Shown piece by piece: positions 22,229 to 33,369 of a stretch of 64,000 nt of DNA. The stretch comes from Panicum virgatum. Taxonomy: Eukaryota > Streptophyta > Magnoliopsida > Poales > Poaceae. The translations under genes were made by a program, and so were the position numbers. The notes beneath the pieces were generated by a model that worked only from the letters and a program-made list of their open reading frames with translations, was not told the DNA's origin and ran no database searches. The first letter of the stretch is position 1. Each line of letters opens with the position of its first letter. Location: the NCBI RefSeq assembly GCF_016808335.1, contig NC_053145.1:27229120-27293119 (forward strand), read 5' to 3'.

Positions 22229-22408
22229 CCCACCGAGACCCCCCTGCTCCCTTCACCCACCAACGCGCCGCACAACCCTAGCCGCCGCCTTGCCTCTGCT
22301 CGGAGCGGGGTGCCGCCGCGACCTCCACGCCGGTGAGCCCCTGCTCCGTCTCAATTCGCCTCCTCCGGTGACTACCGGACTTAATTGGCCCCTGGAACAC
22401 CTTTGCAG

Positions 22409-24616
22409 GACCCGCACGGACCCCTCCGGCCGATCCAGCACCCGGAAACGCCCTGCGTCAACCGCGCCGCGAGCTCCGCCCCACCTCCGCCGCAGGTCCT
22501 CGACGCCGGCCGCCCTGCGCAGCAGCTCCGGCCACCACAGGCCCTCGGTGAGCCTCACAACAACCCACCCGTTCTTTTGCGCTAGTTGTTTTGGCCCTTA
22601 GCCCGCTCCCGAGGTCAGCACGTCGCACGCCGGCGAGATGCGCCGTCCGAGCCGCCCTGCACCGGCGACGACCCCCCTTCTAGCCCCGAACCGCCTCCCT
22701 AGGTACCCCAGTGGACTACCCATGCCGAGCTCGTCCTTTTGCACCAAACCTCGACCCAAACGAGCCCCTGTAGCGGCCGAACGGCCAACTCCGGCGAGCT
22801 CGCCGCCGCGGAGCTCTGCTCCGGCGGTTTGCGCCGCCACCCCGCGCCCAAACAGGTCCTAGCCGTCCGATCCGTAATCTACGGATCAGATTAGATCTAA
22901 ATCCAAACCGCGCTGAGCCACGAGATCAAGATCCAATGGCCCATACGCGTAGATACCGGTTCGGCCTTGACTTTTTGCTAAAGAGCCCCTAGCTTTTCCC
23001 TGATTCAACCCACGGTCCTGAGTTATTCAAAATTAATTGCAGTTTGGCCCAAAATTTGTCACCGAACCCCCTGAGTTTCTTTAAATTAGAACCGGCCGTC
23101 CACCCTTGGTAGTTTTGCATGTTAGACCCCAGAGTTTTAGTTTAATTACGTTTTAGTCCTCGGTTTTAGCAGAAAAGACCCTGAAACCCTGCTTTTCTTA
23201 CAAATAAGCCCTTGAACCTTGTTTTTAGCCTAGAAAATGCGTTTTAGCTCCGATTTAGGTGTTCTTTATATCCACGCGATCGTTGTAACGCGTAGAATAG
23301 TTCTAGAGTAGTTTTGTGCACTGTTTTCATGTATTGTTGTACTGTTTCTTAGTTTTTGTTAGTGTTTGCTTGCATGCTTATTATTGTGCATTGTTTTGGC
23401 CATGTGTTCGTGAGTAGACGTTGATCCATCTGAGGAGCCCCAGTACCAGTACCCGGAGCAGCTGTCTTCGGAGCAGTTTGAGCAGCAGCAGGAGTAGCAC
23501 AAGGAAGGCAAGTATAACATGAACAACCTATCACCTTTAATTACAATTTCTTACTGCATTTTAATACTGTATGCATATAAGGACTTTCCTAGCCAGTTTA
23601 TATCCTATATATATACCTTTGGGTTGCATTTTGGTTAGTTGTGCTAGGTTGCTGCGCTATAACACATTCTGGTCCTTTTTAATTAAATTAATTAATGGTT
23701 TACTTGAACATAATTATGAGAGTGGCCCTCTGTGTGGATGAGTGGCTCACGTCTCATTAAAATATGGTTTTTTTTGTAGAAACATGGTTTAGGGGGCCAG
23801 CACGGTGCTTAGTGCTTGGTTGGTCACTCTCCATAAGGACCGGTTCATAGAGCGACAACCTGGGACAACAGCGCTACCACAAGGCTAGAATGGGATAGAC
23901 TTAGCTTACTAATTAGGTCTTTTTGGTTTGGAGTAACTTACCTGCGGGGCAAGAGTAGTAAGCTTCAATGGTCCCTGCTCGTCCGGCTGGTCTGTGCTTG
24001 GAGTGCGCTCCTGTGCTTGTACCCCCGTGAGGTGGGCCCCATCGTCGCTGACCTAACTCTCGCGGTTACGCCTTACCAACGAGATTCTTTGTAACGGCCT
24101 CGTAGTGAGTCGCTAGTCATCTCACCTAAGGAAGTGTGATGAACAACTGGCGTAGCTCACGACTTGTGGGTAAAGATGTGCAACCTCTGCAAAGTGTAAA
24201 ACTGGTATACTAGCCGTGCTCACGGTTATGAGCGGCCCAGATCCTCCTTTTGATTAGTGGAGTTATCTCCTTCCGACGAGGGAGGTGCTTCTCGGGGTTA
24301 CCTTGGTGGCTTGGTTTCGGTTTGGTTCTCAGTAGTGACATGTTTAATCTTGATTAATTACTATGTAACTGGGTTAATGGTAATTCATCAACTTGTAGTA
24401 AATAGCTTTAATAAAATCTTGCCAACACTTAAAAGCTAATGCAGTTGAGTCAGCCAACCTTAGAGCCTCATAGTTTGTGTTATACTTGTTGAGTACAAGT
24501 TGTGTACTCACTCTTGCCTCTTCTCTACTTTTTCCTCCTGGCTACGCTACTGCTGCTCAGTTCCTGCCGACACGAGGGAGTTCGTCCAGCGCTACCAGGA
24601 CTACGAGGACTTCTAG
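22409..24616 (+). pseudogene. LTR-embedded spliced ORF, copy in G 5' LTR (nonsense)
   Basis: Exon-like blocks are 22409-22547 (inferred), 23418-23507 (90 bp) and 24561-24616 (56 bp). The 90-bp block is Gln/Glu/Tyr/Pro-rich (VDPSEEPQYQYPEQ). It is preceded by GTGAGTAG and followed by AAG|GCAAGT, a consensus GC-type donor. The 56-bp block follows TGCTGCTCAG and reads PADTREFVQRYQDYEDF then TAG. Phases agree at both junctions, and AATAAA follows 110 bp later. In this copy the 90-bp block carries TAG at 23495-23497 where the G 3' copy has CAG. No in-frame ATG was found upstream, so the 5' end of the frame is unresolved. Function is unknown. Confidence 0.5.
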
Positions 24617-24876
24617 GCGTTCGTCTCCCAGTCGACGTCCCTGTGGCGCCCTGCTTCAGCTTCGGAGAGCTTTATTCGTATTTTGTACTTTGCTTCCGTT
24701 GTATCAGACATTTTGTCATTAATGTAATAAATAACATTCGTATACGCTTTATTATGTCTTTTTTTGTGATATGTGCTGTGATATACTGTTCATTCTGTTG
24801 TATATACGTGTGACTTGATCCTGGCACGTATATGATTGCTCGGTTTATGCCCTTTTATAAACCGGGTGTTACAGAG

Positions 24877-24889
24877 TGGTATCAGAGCC
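24877..24889 (+). other. Primer-binding site of element G
   Basis: TGGTATCAGAGCC lies three bases after the LTR end and is complementary to the 3' end of initiator tRNA-Met. Confidence 0.9.
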
Positions 24890-25445
24890 GTATCGACTGT
24901 AGGACGAAGCCTAGATAGAACTGGTCGAGTTTTAGGACTTCTTCTCTCCAATCCTTGCCTGCTGAAACTATTTTACTATTATACCCCTTGACTTCTATGA
25001 CTTTTTACCCGTCTTGCCTTGATTTCTTTCTCTGAAGAAAAGTTTTCGTAGATTTTGGCCTGAATCAGTCACCTGACCACCATGAGTATAGCTAGGTGAC
25101 CTTTTTATAATAATACGATAGCACGATCCGCGACGCGTTGTGTTAGTCGAGTCTTTTGCTAAACTCGGCTAAGTCGTGAAAATTGACTGCTTGTTATTAT
25201 GCTATATGTTTGATTTGGATTTTTGAATGATTGCATAGCTTAGTAGTTTAAATTTGTTTAAAGAAAATCACTCTTATGCTAAAGTTAACTAATTAATAAA
25301 ATGAGTTAGATCGTTGGGGGTAAAACAGTCCACTCTATCCTGTCTACTTTATCATGGCTGAGTCTTTTTCCGCAAAGAGTTATCATATCCATCTGAATTT
25401 ATTCCTGCAATATCCTTACTCGTGAAATCTTTTGTCCAAAATCAG
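24890..25445 (+). other. 5' untranslated leader of element G
   Basis: A/T-rich leader between primer site and gag ATG; I see no coding sequence. The matching leader in F is 47953-48508; in H most of it is missing. Confidence 0.7.
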
Positions 25446-28400
25446 ATGGTGAACACCAGGAGTGGTTCTGACCAGCAGGGGCAGAACAACCAAGGTCAGA
25501 ACACCCAGGGGACCGGGATCCCGATGCCGCCACCTTTGACTCCGGAGCAGTACTTCCAGCTCCAGATGCAGATGATGGCCACCCTGAACAACACTGTTCA
25601 GGCTCTTCAGCAGGCTCACACTCAGCCTCCGCCTCCTCCACCGCCGCAGCCTCGCGACAGGCGTGCTGAGTTCCTGAGGGGTCACCCGCCGACGTTCTCT
25701 CACACGTCCGACCCTCTTCAGGCTGACGACTGGCTCCGTGCAGTGGAGCGTCAGCTGGACATTGCCCAGTGCGATGATCGGGAGCGAGTTCTGTACGCAG
25801 CAGGACAGCTGCGAGGGGCAGCTTTGGACTGGTGGGAGTCCCACCCAGTTCACGACCGCGAGGCTCTCACTTGGCTCCAGTTCAGGGAGCGTTTCCGCAG
25901 CCACAACGTCCCCGCGGGCGTTATGAAGATGAAGCAGAAGGAGTTCCTTGCACTGAAGTAGGTAATCTTAAATATAATCATTCAGCGGTTTTTTTTGAGC
26001 TAATGCCCCTTGTTCTATCCTTATGAATCTTGAGTTAATCTTTCGATATCTATCTGTCTTTGTCAATTCAGGGGACTATGTCGGTCACGGAGTATCGTGA
26101 TCGCTTTCTTCAGCTGGCTCGCTACGCCCCTGCCGATGTTGTGGATGACCGCAAGAAGCAGGAGCACTTCATGGAGGGTCTTGAGGACTACCTCCAGTAC
26201 GCGCTGCTCAACCTCCGCTTCGACGACTTCAACCATCTGGTTGACAGCGCGCTCAACACTGAGCGTAAGCACCTGGAGATGGAGGACAAGAAAAGGAAGA
26301 TTGTCCCCGTTGCTTCCAGCAGCAACACTCGTCCACGCCTCCAGCAGCCCCAGCAGTACCAGCAGCCTCAGTACCGGCCTCCTCAGCAGTACCAGCAGAG
26401 GCCACCGCAGCAGTACCCGCCTCGACAGCAGCAGCAGGCAGGTCAGGGCCAGAGGTTACCGGCACCTCCGGCTCGTGCTGCTCCACCGGCACCGCAGGCT
26501 CCACGTCCGGCAGCTCCTACCGGACAGCAGGCTCAGGGACCTCCTCGCACCTGCTTTCACTGCGGCCAGCCGGGGCACTACGCCAACGCTTGCCTCCGGA
26601 AGGCGCAGGCGGGACAGCAGGGGCGCCCAGTTCAGCCCAGGGCGCCACTTCAGGGCAGAGTGAACCACGTGACGGCCGAGTCAGCGGCCGAGGCTCCCAA
26701 CGTGGTTATTGGTACGTTCATGGTTAATTCATATCCATCTATTGTGCTTTTCGATACTGGTGCTACGCATTCCTTCATTACTCAGTCTTTTGTCGAGCAT
26801 CATGGTATTCATACTAGCACATTAAAGAGGTGCATGTTAGTATCTTCACCGGGAGGACAGTTGAGGTCTCACACTTACTGCCCGAGAGTCAGTATTTCCT
26901 TGAGGGGAGTAGAGTTCTGTACTGATCTGATGGTGCTAGACACCAAGGGCATTGATGTCATTCTGGGAATGGAGACTCTGGCCAAGTGGGGAGTTCGGAT
27001 AGATTGTGCTCAGAGGACAGTCTTGTTATCAGCTTCCAGTGGCCAAGAGGTTGTTATCAGTGCAGTAGAGCCTTCGGGATTTCTTCATCAGATGGAGGCT
27101 AGACCCACGGACGGTATTCGCGTGGTGTCTGAATTCCCGGATGTCTTTCCGGATGATCTGCCAGGTATGCCGCCTGAACGCACCATTGAAGTTTGTATTG
27201 ATCTCTTGCCTGGCACAGCTCCTATTGCAAAGCGGCCCTACCGTATGGCACCTATAGAGCATGAAGAAGTCAAGAAAACTATTGATGAGTTGCTAGCCAA
27301 GGGCTATATCCGTCGCAGCTTCTCTCCTTGGGCTTTTCCATTGTTGCTGGTAGATAAGAAGGATGGCTCGAAGAGGATGTGTGTGGATTATCGGGAGCTG
27401 AATGCAGTTACTATCAAGAACAAGCATCCACTGCCCCGTATTGAGGATCTCTTCGATCTGCTTCGAGGTGCTCGTATATTCTCGAAGATTGATCTTCGTT
27501 CGGGATATTTTCAGCTGAGGATCCGTCCTGGGGATATTCCGAAGACGGCATTCACCTGCAAGTACGGGCTATATGAGTATACAGTCATGTCCTTCGGCTT
27601 GACTAATGCCCCGGCTTTCTTCATGCACTTGATGAACATGGTCTTCATGGATTATCTGGATGTCTTTGTGGTGATTTTCATTGATGATATTCTGATCTTC
27701 TCCAAGACAGAAGAAGAGCATGAGGAGCATCTGAGACTCGTATTGCAGAGATTGAGAGAGCATCAGTTGTATGCTAAGTTCAGCAAGTGCGAGTTCTGGA
27801 TTGACGAGGTTCCATTCCTCGGTCATGTTATCTCTCAGGGAGGCATTGCTGTTGATCCGAGCAAGGTGAAGGATGTGCTAGAGTGGGAGACACCGCAGAC
27901 AGTGAAGGAAGTCAGGTCATTCTTGGGCTTGGCTGGATATTATCGGAGATTCATTGAGAATTTCTCCAAGATCGCGAGGCCTTTGACTTCTTTGCTGGAG
28001 AAAAATGTGGCTTTCATATGGACTGATGAGCGTCAGAAGGCCTTTGATGAGCTGAAGAAAAGGTTGACTACGGCGCCAGTCCTGACTCTGCCAGACCAGA
28101 CGAAGAGGTTCACGGTGTATTGTGATGCTTCGAAGGATGGTCTTGGGTGTGTTCTGATGCAGGAGGGCAGAGTGATTGCTTATGCTTCACGGCAGTTACG
28201 TCGGCATGAGCTGAATTATCCCACTCATGATCTTGAGTTAGCCGCAGTTGTGCATGCTCTGAAGATTTGGAGGCATTACTTGTATGGACAGCGGTGTGAT
28301 ATCTACACTGATCACAAGAGCCTCAAGTACATTTTCACGCAGAATGAGCTGAACATGCGGCAGAGAAGATGGCTAGAGTTAGTCAAGGATTATGACCTGG

Positions 28401-30016
28401 AGATTCACTATCATCCGGGCAAGGCCAATGTTGTAGCAGATGCTTTGAGCAGAAGAAGTTATGTCAACATGGCCGTGGCTTTCCAGATGCCTCCAAAGTT
28501 ATGCGAGGAGTTCGAGCAGTTGAGTCTGGGCTTCTTGCATCATACTTCCAGTGCAGCATTTGAGGCAGTACCGACTCTAGAGTCAGAGATCAGGCAGCAT
28601 CAGAAAGATGATGAGAAGCTGCAGGAGATCCGTGAGTTGCTCAAGAAGGGCAAGGCCCCTCATTTCAGAGAGGATGATCAGGGTACATTGTGGTACAAGA
28701 ACCGGATCTGTGTGCCAGATGTGAAGGATCTCCGGAAATTGATTCTGAGTGAGGCCCATGATACGGCATACTCTATTCATCTGGGCAGCACGAAGATGTA
28801 TTATGATCTGAAGGAACGTTTCTGGTGGTATGGGATGAAGCGTTCAGTGGCAGAGTACGTGGCTATTTGTGACACTTGTCAGCGTGTCAAGGCTGAGCAT
28901 CAGAGACCAGCAGGTCTGTTACAGCCTTTGAAGATTCCAGAGTGGAAATGGGAGGAGATCACTATGGACTTCATTGTTGGATTGCCTCGTACTCAGAAAG
29001 GGTACAACTCCATTTGGGTAGTAGTGGATCGTCTGACGAAGGTTGCTCACTTCATTCCAGTGAACACTACTTACTCCGGTGCTAGACTTGCAGAGTTGTA
29101 CATCTCTCGGATTGTCTGCTTGCATGGTGTGCCCAAGAAGATCATACCTGACAGAGGGTCTCAGTTCACTTCTCGGTTCTGGGAGCAGCTCCATGATTCA
29201 TTGGATACGAAGCTGCGTTTCAGTACGGCTTATCACCCTCAGACAGATGGGCAGACAGAGAGAACCAACCAAGTGTTGGAGGATATGTTGAGAGCTTGTG
29301 CCATTCAATACGGTACTAGCTGGGATAAGTGCCTGTCATATGCTGAGTTCTCATATAACAACAGCTATCAGGCCAGTCTGAAGAAGTCTCCCTTTGAGGC
29401 ATTGTATGGCAGGAAGTGCAGGACTCCTCTCTATTGGGATCAGATTGGTGAGAAGCAGCTCTTTGGCCCTGAGATCATAAATGATGCAGAGCAGATGGTT
29501 CAGGCAGTGCGAGAAAATCTGAGGATTGCACAGAGCAGACAGAAGAGCTATGCTGATGGCAAATGGAGAGATCTGACTTTCAGTGTTGGTGATTATGTGT
29601 ACCTGAAGGTGTCTCCGATGAGAGGAATCCGCAGATTTAATGTCAAGGGAAAGTTAGCACCTCGGTATGTGGGGCCATTCAAGGTGCTAGAGCGGAAAGG
29701 CGAAGTTGCTTATCGCCTAGAGTTACCTCTCAGCCTCTCAGGAGTTCATGATGTCTTCCATATATCTCAGCTGAAGAGGTGTCTACGAGTACCCGAGGAG
29801 CAGGCACCACTGGATGGAGTGGATGTGCAGGAAGATCTGACTTATACTGAGCATCCGGTGAAGATTCTGGAGACATCAGAAAGGGTTACTCAGAACAAGT
29901 GCATCAAGATGTGCAGAGTTCAGTGGAGTCACCACAGTGAAGCTGAGGCTACATGGGAGCGAGAAGATGAGTTGAAGAAGACATATCCAGATCTCTTTGC
30001 TAACCAGCCCAGCTAA
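25446..30016 (+). CDS. Gag-pol polyprotein of chromovirus G, one intron, one nonsense codon
   Basis: Gag exon 1 (from ATG 25446, [12 protein letters not shown]) ends at 25961. A GT-AG intron of 110 bp (25962-26071) joins it in phase 0 to an open frame ending at 30016. Domains in order are retrotransposon gag ([11 protein letters not shown]), Pro/Gln-rich linker, CCHC knuckle 26552-26593 and aspartic protease with catalytic Asp at 26753 (FDTGATHS). RT follows with FIDDILIF at 27683, RNase H ([11 protein letters not shown]), HHCC zinc domain, integrase D,D35E (28967, 29150, 29258), GPF module and a C-terminal chromodomain ([14 protein letters not shown]). Chromodomains of this lineage guide integration to heterochromatin. 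The single lesion seen is TAG at 25959-25961, the last exon 1 codon, where F and H have CAG. Confidence 0.92.
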
Positions 30017-30037
30017 ATCTCGGGGACGAGATTTCTT

Positions 30038-30051
30038 TAAGGGGTAGGGTA
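30038..30051 (+). other. Polypurine tract of element G
   Basis: TAAGGGGTAGGGTA lies directly before the 3' LTR. F and H have one more G (AAGGGGGTAGGG). Confidence 0.75.
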
Positions 30052-33000
30052 TGTAACACCCTAATTTAAATTTCAGCATTTATCAATAAATTTAATTGGC
30101 TTTATTTAAATTTCTAAGGTTTATTGTGTTTAGTATGGCATTTAACCCAATTTTGTTCCTTAAGTAATTACAATTTATCATAGGTTTAATTTTTTTTGTG
30201 TTGCATTCATGCTGGTGCATATTTTTATTTGAGTGTGGTTTGAATTCAAATTTGAATTTGAATTCAAACTTTGTTTGAGTTAGAAATAGAAAAGAGAGAG
30301 TAAATAGAAATTAGAAAAGGAAAACCAGCCCAACCCAACAACCCAAACCCACCTCAGTCAGCCCTTTCCTTCTCCCGCTTGGGCCCAGCACGCTGGCCCA
30401 GCCAGTTCTCCCGCACAGCCCGCTCGGCCCAGCTCTCAGCCCGCGACCCAGTTTTTCCCCGTGGCCCAACCCAGGCTTCGCGCTCGGTCCAGCCACGGCC
30501 CACCCGTTCGCGCGCGGCCCAGCCTTCCGCCTCATGCGCTCGCCCCCCCCCCCCACCTGCTCGCGCGCGGCCTGCTAGCGCCCAGCCCCTCTCACCCGCA
30601 CCGCCTGACCGCCCGGGCCCGCATGGCAGCTCTTCCCCTCCGCGGAGCAACAGAACCGTGGGCGCGGCCGAGATCTCCGGCCGCAATCCCCGCCGGGATC
30701 ACGACGGGCGGGGCTTTAAACCCACCGAGACCCCCCTGCTCCCTCCACCCACCAACGCGCCGCACAAACCTAGCCGCCGCCTTGCCTCTGCTCGGAGCGG
30801 GGCGCCGCCGCGACCTCCACGCCGGTGAGCCCCTGCTCCATCTCATTTCGCCTCCTCCGGTGACTACCGGACTTAATTGGCCCCTGGAACACCTTTGCAG
30901 GACCCGCACGGACCCCTCCGGCCGATCCAGCACCCGGAAACGCCCTGCGTCAACCGCGCCGCGAGCTCCGCCCCACCTCCGCCGCAGGTCCTCGACGCCG
31001 GTCGCCCTGCGCAGCAGCTCCGGCCACCACAGGCCCTCGGTGAGGCTCACAACAACCCACCCGTTCTTTTGCGCTAGTTGTTTTGGCCCTTAGCCCGCTC
31101 CCGAGGTCAGCACATCGCACGCCGGCGAGATGCGCCGTCCGAGCCGCCCTGCACCGGCGACGACCCCCCTTCCAGCCCCGAACCGCCTCCCTAGGTACCC
31201 CAGTGGACTACCCATGCCGAGCTCGTCCTTTTGCACCAAACCTCGACCCAAACGAGCCCCTGTAGCGGCCGAACGGCCAGCTCCGGCGAGCTCGCCGCCG
31301 CGGAGCTCTGCTCCGGCGGTTTGCGCCGCCACCCCGCGCCCAAACAGGTCCTAGCCGTCCGATCCGTAATCTACGGATCAGATTAGATCTAAATCCAAAC
31401 CGCGCTGAGCCACGAGATCAAGATCCAATGGCCCATACGCGTAGATACCGGTTCGGCCTTGACTTTTTGCTAAACAGCCCCTGGCTTTTCCCTGATTCAA
31501 CCCGCGGTCCTGAGTTATTCAAAATTAATTCCTGTTTGGCCCAAAACTTTTCACCGAACCCCCTGAGTTTCTTTAAATTAGAACCCGCCGTCCACCCTTG
31601 GCAGTTTTGCATGTTAGACCCCAGAGTTTTAGTTTAATTACGTTTTAGTCCTCGGTTTTAGCAGAAAAGACCCTGAAACCCTGTTTTTCTTACAAATAAG
31701 CCCCTGAACCTTGTTTTTAGCCTAGAAAATGCGTTTTAGCTCCGATTTAGGTGTTCTTTATATCCACGCGATCATTGTAATGCGTAGAATAGTTCTAGAG
31801 TAGTTTTGTGCGCTGTTTTCATGTATTGTTGTACTATTTCTTAGTTTTTGTTAGTGTTTGCTTGTATGCTTATTATTGTGCATTGTTTTGGCCATGTGTT
31901 CGTGAGTAGACGTTGATCCATCTGAGGAGCCCCAGTACCAGTACCCGGAGCAGCCGTCTTCGGAGCAGTTTGAGCAGCAGCAGGAGCAGTACGAGGAAGG
32001 CAAGTATAACATAAACAACCTATCACCTTTAATTACAATTTCTTACTGCATTTTAATACTGTATGCCTATAAGGACTTTCCTAGCCACTTTATATCCTAT
32101 ATATATACCTTTGGGTTGCATTTTGGTTAGTTGTGCTAGGTTGCTGCGCTATAACACATTCTGGTCCTTTTTAATTAAATTGATTAATGGTTTACTTGAA
32201 CATAATTCTGAGAGTGGCCCTCTGTGTGGATGAGTGGCTCACGTCTCATTAAAATATGGTTTTTTTGTAGAAACATGGTTTAGGGGGGCCAGCACGGTGC
32301 TTAGTGCTTGGTTGGCCACTCTCCATAAGTTCCGGTTCATAGAGCGACAACCTAGGACAACAGCACTACCACAAGACTAGAATGGGATAGACTTGGCTTA
32401 CTAATTAGGTCTTTTTGGTTTGGAGTAACTTACCTGCGGGGCAAGAGTAGTAAGCTTCAATGGTCCCTGCTCCTCCGGCTGGTCTGTGCTTGGATTGCGC
32501 TCCTGTGCTTGTATCCCCGTGAGGTGGGCCCCATCGTCGCTGACCTAACTCTCGCGGTTACGCCTTACCAACGAGATTCTTTGTAACGGCCTCATAGTGA
32601 GTCGCTAGTCATCTCACCTAAGGAAGTGTGATGAACAACTGGCGTAGCTCACGACTTGTGGGTAAAGATGTACAACCTCTGCAGAGTGTAAAACTGGTAT
32701 ACTAGCCGTGCTCACGGTTATGAGCGGCCCAGATCCTCCTTTTGATTAGTGGAGTTATCTCCTTCCGACGAGGGAGGTGCTTCTCGGGGTTACCTTGGTG
32801 GCTTGGTTTCGGTTTGGTTCTCAGTAGTGACATGTTTAATCTTGATTAATTACTATGTAACTGGGTTAATGGTAATTCATCAACTTGTAGTAAATAGCTT
32901 TAATAAAATCTTGCCATCACTTAAAAGCTAATGCAGTTGAGTCAGCCAACCTTAGAGCCCCATAGTTTGTGTTATACTTGTTGAGTACAAGTTGTGTACT

Positions 33001-33364
33001 CACACTTGCCTCTTCTCTACTTTTTCCTCCTGGCTACGCTACTGCTGCTCAGTTCCTGCCGACACGAGGGAGTTCGTCCAGCGCTACCAGGACTACAAGG
33101 ACTTCTAGGCGTTCGTCTCCCAGTCGACGTCCCTGTGGCGCCCTGCTTCAGCTTCGGAGAGCTTTATTCGTATTTTGTACTTCGCTTCCGTTGTATCAGA
33201 CATTTTGTCATTAATGTAATAAATAACATTCGTATACGCTTTATTATGTCTTTTTTGTGATATGTGCTGTGATATACTGTTCATTCTGTTGTATATACGT
33301 GTGACTTGATCCTGGCACGTATATGATTGCTCGGTTTATGCCCTTTTATAAACCGGGTGTTACA
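30052..33364 (+). repeat. 3' LTR of element G (3313 bp)
   Basis: TGTAACACCC...GGGTGTTACA, followed by TCCGC, the second target copy. Highly similar to the G 5' LTR. It includes a C-run expansion near 30545, and several variants found again only in the inverted LTR of H. Confidence 0.95.
30901..33108 (+). CDS. LTR-embedded spliced ORF, copy in G 3' LTR (open)
   Basis: Blocks are 30901-31039 (inferred), 31910-31999 (90 bp) and 33053-33108 (56 bp). Both downstream blocks are open and in matching phase, with the same GC-type donor and AG acceptor. Compared with the 5' LTR copy, the 90-bp block is free of the nonsense codon. The 56-bp block has one replacement (GAG to AAG in DYEDF). The frame upstream of the first block lacks an ATG. 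Confidence 0.5.
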
Positions 33365-33369
33365 TCCGC

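Larger units (their letters stand above)
21563..24873 (+). repeat. 5' LTR of element G (3311 bp)
   Basis: TGTAACACCG...GGGTGTTACA. In order it holds an A/T-rich start, a GC-rich segment with a TTTAAA core (22223-22228) and AACCCTAGCCGCCGCC leader, splice-like junctions, the two exon-like coding blocks and AATAAA at 24727-24732. Confidence 0.9.
21563..33364 (+). mobile_element. Element G: nearly intact Tekay-like chromovirus (11.8 kb)
   Basis: Complete element: 5' LTR 21563-24873 (3311 bp), primer-binding site, gag-pol 25446-30016, polypurine tract, 3' LTR 30052-33364 (3313 bp), target duplication TCCGC. The two LTRs differ by only scattered substitutions and a few short indels, so it looks recent, as it must be to sit inside F. 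The only clear coding lesion is a TAG at the end of the first gag exon. Confidence 0.95.

Noticed and set aside
22253..22558. Long GC-rich frames on both strands of the LTRs
   Set aside because: They overlap each other on opposite strands, are rich in Arg/Pro/Ala as expected from GC-rich noncoding DNA, and differ between copies by indels.
24257..24439. A 60-codon frame conserved in several chromovirus LTRs (also at 32749 and on the minus strand at 35903)
   Set aside because: It is conserved only because the LTR copies are young or converted; it lies within the inferred intron and is absent from the F-type LTRs in this form.
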